A stretch of DNA of 64,000 nt from Nepenthes gracilis (Eukaryota > Streptophyta > Magnoliopsida > Caryophyllales > Nepenthaceae): NCBI GenBank assembly GCA_033239525.1, contig BSYO01000034.1, positions 3,596,001-3,660,000 on the forward strand, written 5' to 3'. Made by a program: the position numbers and the translations under genes. Below are positions 33,640 through 43,666 of this stretch, piece by piece. How positions within the stretch are numbered: position 1 is the first letter of the stretch; the number at the start of each line of letters is the position of its first letter. A model generated the notes under the pieces. The model did not search any database. It was not told the origin of the DNA and saw nothing but the letters and a program-made list of their open reading frames with translations.

Positions 33640-34075
33640 TACAAAGGAGCATCATATGAAGAGAGATAATAGAGAAGAGAAAAAAGTGGAAGAGATTCAG
33701 TATTTGGTTAAGATTTAATTTAAGTTTTATTTTTTGCTAAATCTAAGTACATTACTCTAATTTTTTTCCCAGAACGTATTACTAATTAATTTATCGTTTT
33801 CTTTCTATTATCTAATGGGTTGTTAGAGGTATTGAAATTATATTCAACTAATCATTCATATGGATTATTGTGAAAAGATTTTAAAATTGTTATATTTATA
33901 ACTGAACACTTTTAGAGTAGATCTTTTTAGAATTTGTCCCATATTTTTTCCTTTGTTTATGAGAGTTTTTCAAATGAAATATTTTCATACAACTTATATG
34001 TATTTGGTTGTGTGATTTTTTTCGTTGTGTTCTCATGGTCTTTGATGGCTAATAATTGATGAGAAATTTGATGAT
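33640..34075 (+). repeat. Dispersed direct repeat R2, right copy
   Basis: Same orientation as 30590-31025, diverged. If the R2 pair were LTRs, the internal part would be about 2.6 kb of AT-rich non-coding DNA. Confidence 0.6.
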
Positions 34076-34461
34076 TCTTTTTCTATTGTACTGGTTGTGA
34101 ATATGTTTTCCAATTTGAAAAATGCCAAACATCTCCTACCAATACTTTTACCTCCAATCTTTGCTTCCCTTCTAGGTGGCATCTCAAAGTCTCCTCCAAC
34201 TATCACAAAAGAGGAGAAAAGCAGTCATTCAAAGACTCTCTCAAAGGCCAGAGAGTTTGAAATTTTCCCATTCCAGAGATGCCACATGCAGTAGTGATTA
34301 AAAATGGAATTCAACAACCAGTGGCCCTGAATGTGGTGCCCCAGACCGCCAAGATCCTTGACAGTCATTTGGAGAATTTACAAATGACGATGTCGATGGC
34401 AGCCTGGAGAACAGAAGTGGTGATGAATTATATAAAGTTGCAGTAATGGGCACAACCTACT
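34076..34461 (+). other. Spacer with a 65-codon open stretch
   Basis: 34097-34294 is open (MNMFSNLKNAKHLLPILLPP) but matches no family I know and is followed by stops. Likely chance. Confidence 0.3.
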
Positions 34462-34800
34462 GAGGATCACCAATGGCCTAGGCTGCCACCTACCCCTCCC
34501 CATTTCTCCTCTTAATTATGCTTGTTTCCACTTGGTTATGCTTGCTAAGCCTAATTAAGTTACTGACTAACCACCCCTTATCCCCTCATTCAATTTGGCT
34601 GTGGTAGTTATTTTTTCTTCCATTTAATGAAACTTGAGAGTGACTTGTATGACAGATTTTAAAAATTAATCACAGAAACCTTTGTAAGTCTTTGGCTATT
34701 GTGAGTATTTGATCCTTTAGATTGATCGAGTGAGTTCCAATCAGTTAAGTGAGTAAATCTCTAGTCAGATCAAGAAATCCACTACCTTCAGCTATTTCAG
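34462..34800 (+). repeat. Dispersed direct repeat R1, right copy
   Basis: Diverged copy of 29355-29705, same orientation. Together with R2 the order is R1-R2 then R2-R1, which a simple LTR pair does not explain. Confidence 0.6.
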
Positions 34801-34975
34801 AAGACTTCCACCGGTTGATATTTTCCATTCTCAATTGGTATAGTTTTCAGTTTCTCACCTACATGAACTCTTTATCAATTAGTAACTTCTGTTTATCCTA
34901 AAATACTGATGGCGGAGCTCTGTTCAAATGCAAACATCTCATATTTTTTTGTTTCCTATTGTTGTGATATTGCAG

Positions 34976-35050
34976 CATTTTATGCGTGTACGAGAGCATT
35001 GGCTGCTGGAGATGAGCAGATTATCTTAGATTACGTTTCGCTGAGAACTG
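34976..35050 (+). pseudogene. Exon-like segment of an unknown gene
   Basis: A 75-bp segment bounded by GTTGTGATATTGCAG upstream and GTGAGC downstream, both acceptable plant splice sites. It is open and reads FYACTRALAAGDEQIILDYV then SLRTG. The sequence looks protein-like and non-retroviral, but I do not recognise the family. No further exon could be joined with confidence; a Gly/Arg-rich open stretch follows near 35280. Could be a captured or decayed host exon. Confidence 0.3.
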
Positions 35051-35517
35051 GTGAGCAGATGAATCATTTACACATCGTGGAAGTTTCTCCTGTTTCTGTG
35101 AGAGTCCATTTGTGTGTGTTCATGTACGTGTATTAATCCCCATATAACCTTTAGAATATTAATCCTCATTAAATACAGTAAGATTTTCATAAAGCCAAAT
35201 TTTCTAATACTTCTTTTTTTATTATTTCAGTTTTTTTCTTTTTTATTTCTTAAAGATGTGCGTCTTAGTAGCTGTAAGAGAACGGCAAAAAGGTAGGAGA
35301 GGAGGAAGAGCAACTAGAGGTGATGGTGGTGGTAGAGGACCTGCTGCAGCTGCAGCAGCTGGATGCATCAAACTGGGATAAAACTGTCTAATTAATCTTT
35401 CTTGCTTCTTTTCCTGAAAAAAAGAATCACCTCATGCTCGTTTTCCTGGGTTTAGGGTGTACTCTGCCACTATCGGGACAACTACATGAAAAATCCACCA
35501 CCTTTACTTTTGTTAGG
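35051..35517. other. AT-rich spacer with a GA/GGN-rich patch
   Basis: Near 35295-35370 a purine-rich and GCTGCAGCAG-rich patch could encode RGGR and poly-Ala. No gene is supported. Ends at the Tat-M LTR. Confidence 0.4.
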
Positions 35518-36262
35518 TGTTGTTTAAAATAATATCGGCCTGACCAATTAATATAATGGGCCTCACAAATAATAAATTTGTAAAGTGGTGAAAATCAATG
35601 GAGTTGTTAAGTCCAAATTAGAAAGAAATATGACCGAACTTCTAAACGATCAAAATACCGAGCCGTAGAGTGGGTGGACTATTGAGTATAATGAAGACCG
35701 AGTTTCCGAATAGCTGGATTGTCAATCAAACTAGACAGTTAGTCCTACTGGATGGTTAAAAGAAATGAAGGGTTATCCTTTATTGATGATTAAATCAAAT
35801 AAACAGTTAATATATTTAATAGATATGAATTAAATTTAGAGTGTATTTAATGGTTGAGCTATTCAATTCTCAATGAAAGTAACCACTCAAACTATGATAA
35901 GTTATTCTTTTTCAGAAAACTACCACTAACTAACAATAAGAGTATAAATACACCCACTTTTCCTCATTACAGAGACAATTCAGAAAATAAACATAGAGCA
36001 TGAGACTTTTCGTCACTTACAAACTCCATAAATTATGAAGCCAAATCTTCCACTTTTCACTCTCTCACACCCTTTTTTAAATTTCTACTTTCCTATTTTC
36101 TAAAAGAGATTACTAATTTGAGTATCAAAAAATATACCAAAAAGTGACTCTCATATTCTTTGATCTTTCATTAACGTTGTAATATACATGATCCAGATTA
36201 GAAGATTTGGTCGTTCATCTTGACTTAATCCTAATTACTATCCAAATTCAAGGTATATATCA
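35518..36262 (+). repeat. Tat-M 5' LTR (745 bp)
   Basis: Starts TGTTG (as does Tat-R) and ends ATATATCA just before the PBS remnant. TATAAATA at 35943-35950, then a leader with GATTACTAATTTGAGTATC, related to ACTGATTTGAACGTC of Tat-L. Confidence 0.75.
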
Positions 36263-36263
36263 T

Positions 36264-36281
36264 TGATATTGTTTATAGGAA
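36264..36281 (+). promoter_or_regulatory. Tat-M PBS remnant
   Basis: TGATATTGTTTATAGGAA aligns without gaps to the Tat-R PBS TGGCGCCGTCTGTGGGAA. All eight differences are C-to-T or G-to-A. Confidence 0.75.
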
Positions 36282-36356
36282 CATAATAAAGCCATTCATT
36301 CCTATCTAATTAAGATTATACATGATCGAAAACTTTTTTTTCTTCGAGATAAAAAA

Positions 36357-36811
36357 ATGGTGAATATAAAAGTATATGAATAGTCAAGCCGACCTCCAAA
36401 GGATGCTTTCCCTCATGGCATCATCCTAGAAGAAGGTAGTTAAGGGAGTGTTCTCTTATTGACCAATCCTGATATTGGAGCTTTGGCTGCTCAAACACAA
36501 GATATGTTGACAATGTTAAAGTCCTTGTGAGACAAAGTGGAGGACCAAACTCAGTAGGGTGAAGGTTCTTCAACCACAAGCATCGACCGAGGCAAGGAGG
36601 TCGAAGGGAAAGAAAGTTGTTTCAAAAGGGTGCCATACTCAGTTAAAGATTCTAGTGGCTCTTGGGGCTCCCATTCATATAATTCATTCTTGGTTCAAAG
36701 GGCGCTTAAACTTCAAAGTTAAGGAAAAGAGTCTAGAGTAATGGAATCCTCGGAATATTTGAAATTATGAATGCCCATCAATCTAAGAAATAGGGTTATG
36801 TAGCAGCATAC
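36357..36811 (+). pseudogene. Tat-M gag, N-terminal part
   Basis: ATGGTGAATATAAAAG corresponds to the ATGGTGAATACTCGAG start of Tat-R gag (MVNTRAQ). Many stops follow (the first after eight codons), with faint similarity to a charged linker region. Tek-3 begins at 36812. Confidence 0.65.
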
Positions 36812-38988
36812 TGGTGAGGTTTCGGATGTTCAAAACATTATGATTGAAGGAATTAAGTCAATATAACTAAAAATTAGGCCTAATTCATAGGGATAATTTT
36901 AGTTTCAAGACCCCGGGATGAATGGGTGACGTGGGCCCGTCGAGCGCTTGAGGCAGCGCCGTTTAAAAGCACCGCGAGCGCTTCTCTTACTCTGTTTTTC
37001 TACCTTTCTGTTCGAAGAGAGAGAGAGGGCGCACGGGGTAGAGAGAGAAGGAAGGATTCAAGCTTCCCAAGTCCGAATTTGAGCTCATGCTAGTTAGAAA
37101 AGTTGTAGATCGACTTGAGATAAGTGCATTCATACCATTTTCTCTCATTTATTTAGACTTTAATCTCATTTTCTTCGGGTGTATTTATTCCGGTACCCAG
37201 ATTGAGCTTGTATTTCGTACTATCCACGTCCCCAGTATGAAAATACTTTGATTTTATGTCCGTTAGACGAGATTTGAATAGTTTTTTGCACACGAAATCC
37301 TAACCCACACCCGGACCAAATTTACTATATATTTTGGGTGTTATACACAAATTGACCCTAGATAATTGAAACCCATAACTAGAGTACAAAAATTTCATAA
37401 ATTTGGTGACCAAATTTCCGCATTTGGTGTTGTTTTCATACACTAGAACCCTAACCTGCGCCCTCCGCCTTTTGCCCGATTTGCCCGCAATACTTATGTA
37501 TAAATTGGACTTAGGACACTAAACCTCAACTTATGAATGTGATTGAATTGCATTTAATTTCATAATTTATGAATATGCTAATTTTGTATGCTCTAGAATC
37601 ATGATACGAACTGTTATGAAGGAATTTAACAATCGGACACTCTAGAAATCGTACTTAGCTTGATATGGCAAGAAACTCTTAACTCTTGAAGCTCCATATA
37701 AATTATGCATGGAATTATGAGCACGTGAGGACCTAAACTCACGAAATACGGAAATTTGTATCGAGAAATGCTTATGGAAAAGAAAATCTGATGATGGAGA
37801 AAATTCTATAATTAAGTGATGGACCTATGAACAGTTCTCCAAAACGATGAATTGATTAAATTATGAAATGTTTTCCAACAAAGTGGGAACGACGGACTTT
37901 TATGTTTAAAAATAGAATTTCCTAATGAAATAAGGAACTAAGAATTTGGACAAAAGATTTTGGATAATAAACTATGGTATGCTAAAATATTACAGTGAAA
38001 ACTCAATGATTACTCTGGCCATGTCTTTTAGCGGGTGATATTCTTTGACATGCCTTAATATATTATAGGGGATGGTCGTTATTTATTTTGGTCTGCATTG
38101 CAGGCTGATTGGCCCCGTCTATTGAGATTGTATATAGACGGCCCACCTCTGGGTTATGAATAGGAGGGAATGGCTTTTAATTGTATAGGAGTTAACACAA
38201 TCCAAGCTACGACTAACCCCTTCTTTGTCAATGAAGCCTACTGATCTTGGCCCCTAAACGAAATAAGTTTCAAATGAAATGTGAAAGGTTTATAAGAGAC
38301 AAAGGAAAAGAGATCAAAAAATAAAAATTTAGAAAAACAATCATGGAAACATATTTTTGTATTCTAAATGCATGACCACTCATATGCCCCTTTTCCTTCC
38401 TACATGTATTATTATGTTCTGAAAACTAAAATCTCACATATATTTTATTATATATGTACTTTGCTAAGCTTTAACTCACTCATTGCTTCTGTTACCCCCT
38501 CCCAGATGGTCAGCATGAATTCCTACCTGGCGAGAAGGAATAGAAGGGTCAGCACCTAGGCTAGGCAAGGAGATGAAGTATTTTGTGTCTTGAAGAATTG
38601 TATTTTGTATTTTTGGCTTAGTGGCAATTCTTTTGAAAATAGGAAGAATGTACATTTTTTATGTCGTTTTTGTCAGAATAATAGTCATAGGATTATATTT
38701 TCAATCAGATTATGATATTGTGGATTTCTAGTTTGTTTCCACAGGTTATTGAAGGGTGCTTTGAGGCTTAGCGGCATCTCCTTGTTTTAACCTGGAGTTC
38801 AGAGTTTTGTTTTTGTTGATGTTGTTATAGCATGAGTGTCGGAAATACGTTATTTGGATCCCTGTGTTGGTGCTATTTTGCAAAATTTTGTATGCATCAT
38901 GGGGTAATTACATGTTTTGTATTGGTCTGATATCCGTATTATAGTCAAAACTCTGTCGGATTTTCGATTGGTAATTCGATACGTCACA
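36812..38988 (+). repeat. Tek-3 5' LTR (2177 bp)
   Basis: Begins (TG)GTGAGGTTTCGG and ends TACGTCACA. A TATA-like TTTAAAAGC lies near 36961, followed by a GA-rich leader. Lacks a GC-rich block of about 100 bp present in the 3' LTR. Confidence 0.87.
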
Positions 38989-38990
38989 AT

Positions 38991-39001
38991 TGGTATCAGA
39001 G
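38991..39001 (+). promoter_or_regulatory. Tek-3 primer-binding site, iMet type
   Basis: TGGTATCAGAG, the perfect plant initiator tRNA-Met complement, two bases after the LTR end. Confidence 0.9.
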
Positions 39002-39171
39002 AAGGGTTGGTTTAGGAGATGCTTTAGGTTTTGAACTGATTAACCACAGTTGAGAGCTAGGTTGATTTAATTAGATCCGAAGTATAAATCGAACTCCCTA
39101 TTTAAGTAGCTTTGTGGAGTTTTGTGCAGAGATCTAACCCTAGTGTTAATGTGTAATGATAGGGATTCATA

Positions 39172-40223
39172 ATGTCTGGTTGGGGAAGAGGTTCTAGAGT
39201 CAGTCCTTGCCCAAATTGAGAGGAGGAATATTTGGATATTATGGGACGAATGGCCGACGTCATGGAGATGATGGCCAAGAGTCATCACCACCTTGTGCCA
39301 GCCCCAGCTTTGGGCTTTAGCCCCGCCCCGACCCTAGCAAATCTAGGGGCTACGGGATACGACAGATTCAATAGTGAAAGGGCGTTAGAGTTTTTAGAGG
39401 ACCTAGACCTGATCAAAGCAGAGGCATGGATCAAAAGAATAAAGAAGATCTTCACTATCATTCGTTGCCCAGAAGAAGACAATGTGACTTTCGCCATGTA
39501 AAAATTAGAGGGCGAAGCCGGTAATTGGTGGGCAATGCAAAAAGGAGCCATGGGAGTCCTTGAAGACCAGATTTTTGGGAAAGGTTGAAGGAAGAATTTT
39601 TCGAGCAGTATGTTTCGACTAGCTTGCGAGAACAAAAGGAAGATGAGTTTGCATGGCTTCAACAAGGAAATCGGTCAGTGGCAGAATATGTGGATAAGTT
39701 CATGGAATTGTCCCGGTACGCCTCGCATATGGTGGATGATCCAGTTAGGAAAGCCAGGAAGTTTCAATTCGAGTTGAGGGATGACATCAAGAGGCAGTTG
39801 GTTACGCACAAGTTGCGTGATTATGGAGAGATATTGGACCAGGCCCACATCTTTGAGAGAGAGTTAGAACAGCAAAAGTATTTTACGAAGAGGTCTGGAA
39901 ATTGAGGAAGTCCGGCCGTTGGTCAAGGTTTGGGATCTGGTGGACCTTCGAGGGGAATGAAGTTTGAGGACAAAGGAAAGAGGAAGGTAGCGTCTCTAGT
40001 AGCAGCCACACCAAATCCACCGGCAGTTGATGATGTTTGTAATTATTGCGGGAAATTCCACAGAGAGAAGCCATGCTATAAGCGGATGGGGGCGTGCTTT
40101 AATTGCGGCAAGACCGACTATATGGTTAAAGATTGCCCTACTTTGAGGAGGCTAGTGGAGAAGAAGCCAATTGTTCCTGGGAAGGCTTTTGCAGTTATAG
40201 CTCAAGATGCGACGGCGTACTAG
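39172..40223 (+). pseudogene. Tek-3 gag
   Basis: Capsid/nucleocapsid gene. Starts MSGWGRGSRVSPCPN then a stop. 39232-39501 covers the capsid N-terminal part (LEFLEDLDLIKAEAWIKRI), a frame change follows near 39580, and 39585-40223 covers the rest: QQGNRSVAEYVDKFMELSRY, LRDDIKRQLVTHKLRDYGEI, then CNYCGKFHREKPC and CFNCGKTDYMVKDC. The second zinc knuckle has Tyr in place of the metal-binding His. Stops at 39903-39905 and 40221-40223. From 39585 the frame stays the same as that of protease and RT to 41237. Confidence 0.87.
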
Positions 40224-40590
40224 AACGTGGTAGAAGGTACTATTACCATTTTTAGTACTCCTGCGCATGTTCTTTTGGTTTCAAGTTTGACCAATTCTTT
40301 TGTGTCTCCAAGTTTTGTGAGGACCTTGTTGTCCCCTCTGAGGATCTTGGATCATGTTCTGGTTGTTTCCACACCCTCAAGATTGCCAGTAATTATAGAT
40401 ATCTTGTATCCGAGGTGCGAAGTTTGGATTAGTGGGCTATAGTTGATGGTGGATTTGATTTTGCTCAAGATACACGATTTTGATGTAATATTGGGCATGG
40501 ACCGGTTGGCGAGTTATCACGCCAATGTGGATTGTTTCTATAAGCGAGTCCATTTCGCTATTTCGGGATGGGAGCTGTTCTATTTCTAGG
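40224..40590 (+). pseudogene. Tek-3 aspartic protease
   Basis: Would cleave the polyprotein. The active-site region reads AHVLLVSSLTNSFVSP, whereas the related Tek-4 reads AHVLLDSGSTHSFVSP: the catalytic Asp-Ser-Gly is gone. The rest (ILDHVLVVSTPSR, IHDFDVILGMDRLASYHANV) is well preserved. TAG codons at 40440 and 40590. Confidence 0.85.
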
Positions 40591-41490
40591 GTGCAGTGCG
40601 AAAGGAGCCACCATGTTTTATTTCGACTTTGAACGCCCACCATTTGATAGATTCTAGATGTCAAGCCTATTTGGCTTATGCTAGCACGATTGGGAGTCGC
40701 AGTGTGCCGGCTAACAATATCTTGGTAGTCAATGAGTTTGAAGATGTCTTTCCCAAGGAATTGTTGGGTTTGCCACCCAATTGGGAAATTGAGTTTGAGA
40801 TTGAGATTGTTCCCGGCTTGGCTTCAGTTTCCAAGGCACCGTATAGGATGGTGCCTGCCGAATTGAAGGAATTGAAGTAGCAACTGCAGGAGCTTTTGGA
40901 TAAGGGGTTTATCCGATCGAGTATGTCTCATTGGGGTGCCTCGGTATTATTTGTCAAGAAGAAGAATGGATCATTGCGGCTTTGCATCGATTACCAGGAG
41001 CTTGACAAGATCACTATCAAGAATAAATATCCTTTACCAAGGATCGTTGACTTATTTGATCAACTGCAAGGAACACAAGTGTTCTCAAAGATTGATCTCT
41101 ATTCGAGATATCATCAGTTGAGGATCAAAAAAGAGGATATAGCTAAGACAGGCTTTCAGACGAGATACGAGCATTACAAATTTCTGGTTATGCCTTTTGG
41201 GTTGTCGATGCCCCGACCTCTTTCATGGACTAGATGAATCGGATATATCGACCCTACCTAGATAAGTTTGTGGTGGTATTTATTGATGACATATTGATCT
41301 ATTCAAGGAATTATGAAGAGCACACCGTGCACTTGAGAGTTGCACTTCAAACACTTCAGGAGGAGAAATTGTATGCCAAATTGAAGAAGTGTGAGTTTTG
41401 GCTTAAAGAAGTAGCCTTTTTGGGTCATATTATATCAAATGGTTTCATATCTGTGGACCCCAAGAAGATTGAGGCCGTTGTTAATTAAAG
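40591..41490 (+). pseudogene. Tek-3 reverse transcriptase
   Basis: RNA/DNA-dependent DNA polymerase. FEDVFPKELLGLPPNWEIEF, KAPYRMVPAELKELK (TAG follows), [66 protein letters not shown] frame change at about 41215 precedes [20 protein letters not shown] and [16 protein letters not shown]. The FIDD catalytic pair is intact, but the frameshift separates it from the fingers. Confidence 0.9.
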
Positions 41491-42130
41491 TCAACTGACA
41501 TCGGTGACCGAGGTCCAAAGGTTCTTTAGAATGGCGGGTTATTATTGGAGATTTGTAGAGAATTTCTCTAGGATCTCTATCATTGACCCGTTTAACCAGG
41601 AAGGACGTTAAATTTGTCTGGACGAACGATTGTTAGCAAAGTTTTCAGGAGTTGAAGATCGATTGACATCCGCCTGGATTCTGACAATCCCGAAAGGTTT
41701 TGGGGGATATAAAGTTTATTGTGATGCAAGCAGGATGGGTTTGCGCTATGTCTTGATGCAACACGGAAGGTGATAACTTATGGATCGAGACAATTGAAGA
41801 TCCACAAAAAGAACTACCCGACGCATGACTTGGAGCTTGCGGCGGTAATCTTCACTTTGAAAATTTGGAGGCATTATCTAAACGGTGAGAAGTTTCTAGT
41901 ATATTCAGACCATAAGAGCCTCAAACATGTCTTTTCCTAGAAAGAGTTGAATATGAGGCAAGGGAGATGGATGGATTATCTAAAGGACTTTGATTGTGAT
42001 ATTTAGTATCAGCCGGGTATGGGCAATGTGGTGGCGGACACCTTGAGCCATCACTCATGTTTTGCGGCTCATTTAAGGATTAAGGAGATGGAAATGTTGG
42101 AAAGCATTAAACATTGTGACATTTAGAGAT
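41491..42130 (+). pseudogene. Tek-3 RNase H
   Basis: RT-linked RNase H in mixed frames: YKVYCDASRMGLRYVLMQH (catalytic Asp in YCDAS) near 41705, a [24 protein letters not shown] segment near 41830 and [12 protein letters not shown] near 41905. Several stops and at least two frame changes. Confidence 0.8.
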
Positions 42131-43604
42131 ATGCTTAAGGGAACCGAATGACTTTGTCGCACTTTAGTGTCCAGCCGGAGATCTTGGAGTGAATCAAGGA
42201 AGAACAGATGAATGACCAGTTCTTAGCCGGAGTTGCTGGAGATTTGAACCAAGACTCTAAGATTAATTTCAATGTTCGAGCTGATGGAGTCTTGAGATTC
42301 TGAGATAGGATTTGCGTGCCCAATGTCAGTGATTTGAAGGAAGACATTATAAAAGAAGCCCATCGGTCTAGGTACACAATTTACTCGGAAATTAATAAGA
42401 TGTACCAAGATCTAAGAAAGATATTTTGGTAGAGGAATATGAAGAGAAAAATTGTGGCATTCATGGGGAGGTGCTTGGCTGTCAAGCAGCAGAAGGTCAA
42501 GCATAAGAAGCCATCCGATCTTTGGTAGCCTTTGCCTATCCCTAGTTGGAAGTGGGAAGATATATCAATGGATTTCATATCGGGATTGCCGAGGATGCCC
42601 AGGAGTCATGATGCCATTTGGGTGATTATCGATCGGCTTACAAAATCGGAACACTTTCTGGCTATTTGAATGACTTATTCGAGGGATAGATTAGTCCGGA
42701 TATATATTAACGATGTGGTTAGATTGCATGGGATTCCAGCAACTATTGTGTCAGACCGAGACCCAAGGTTCATCTCAAAATTTTAGGAAAGTTTGCATCG
42801 TGAGTTGGGGACGGATCTGAAATTTAGTACAACTTATCACCCGTAAACGGATGGGCAATCTAAGCGGACCATTTAAATTCTGGAGGACATGTTAAGGGCT
42901 GCAACGATGGAGTTGAAAGGCAATTGGAACAACCATTTAGCCTTGGCGGAGTTCGCATATAATAATAGCTACCAAGTGAGTATTGGGATGACTAGCTTCA
43001 AAGCATTGTATGGAAGAAAGTGCCATTTTTTTATTCATTGGGAAGAAACATGCAATAGATGGCTTATGAGACTGGATATTGTGATGAAGACATCTGAGAA
43101 AATCAGACTGATCCATGAGAAGTTTAAAGTGGACCAAAGCCAGCAGAAGAGTTATGCCGATCAGAGATGATCGAGTTAAAATTTGAAGTCAAAGATTTTG
43201 TTTTCCTAAAGGTATCACCGTCAAAGGACGTGTCTAGATTTTGGCTCAAGGAAAAATTGAAGCTAAGGTTTATTGTCCCGTTTGAGATTTTAGAGAAAGT
43301 AGGGGAGGTGGCCTATTGCTTGGCTTTGCCGCCATCCTTGGGAAAGGTGCACGATGTTTTCCACGTGTCCATGCTCAGAAAGTATGTCTATGACCCTACT
43401 CATGTCATTGACTTTGCGCCTCTATCAATCAATGAAGAATTGTCCTACGTTGAAGAGCCCGTGCAGATCTTAGACTGTAGAGACCTAGTGCTTCGGATGA
43501 AGACGATTCCTTTAGTCAAGGTTTTATGGAAGAATCATTCTCTAGAGGAAGCTACGATGGAAAAAGAGGATGAGATTCAAGAGAAATATCCCCACCTGTT
43601 TTGA
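42131..43604 (+). pseudogene. Tek-3 integrase with chromodomain-like tail
   Basis: Zinc-finger part near 42350-42490 keeps EAHRS and GRCL but has lost the second His and the second Cys. Core: [20 protein letters not shown] (first Asp), IVSDRDPRFISKF (second Asp), then GQSKRTI, where related elements have GQSERT: the catalytic Glu is replaced by Lys. 42889-43170 continues the core (LAEFAYNNSYQVSIGMTSFK). 43167-43604 holds the C-terminal domain ([20 protein letters not shown]) and a tail EEPVQILDCRDLVLRMKTIP then WKNHSLEEATMEKEDE, a chromodomain of the Tekay kind. A frame change at 43166 and several stops. Confidence 0.87.
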
Positions 43605-43654
43605 GTTATGTAACAATTTTAAGACTTGTTAATTTCAAGGACGAAATTTCTTAA

Positions 43655-43666
43655 GTGGGGGAAAAT
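43655..43666 (+). promoter_or_regulatory. Tek-3 polypurine tract
   Basis: AGTGGGGGAAAA-type run (about 43654-43665) directly upstream of the 3' LTR. Confidence 0.8.

Noticed and set aside
34909..35136. Complete small gene of 75 codons
   Set aside because: Only the 75-bp middle looks protein-like and it has splice borders; the rest reads into intron-like AT-rich sequence.
38989..39001. tRNA gene fragment
   Set aside because: TGGTATCAGAG is the primer-binding site next to an LTR; no cloverleaf can be drawn.
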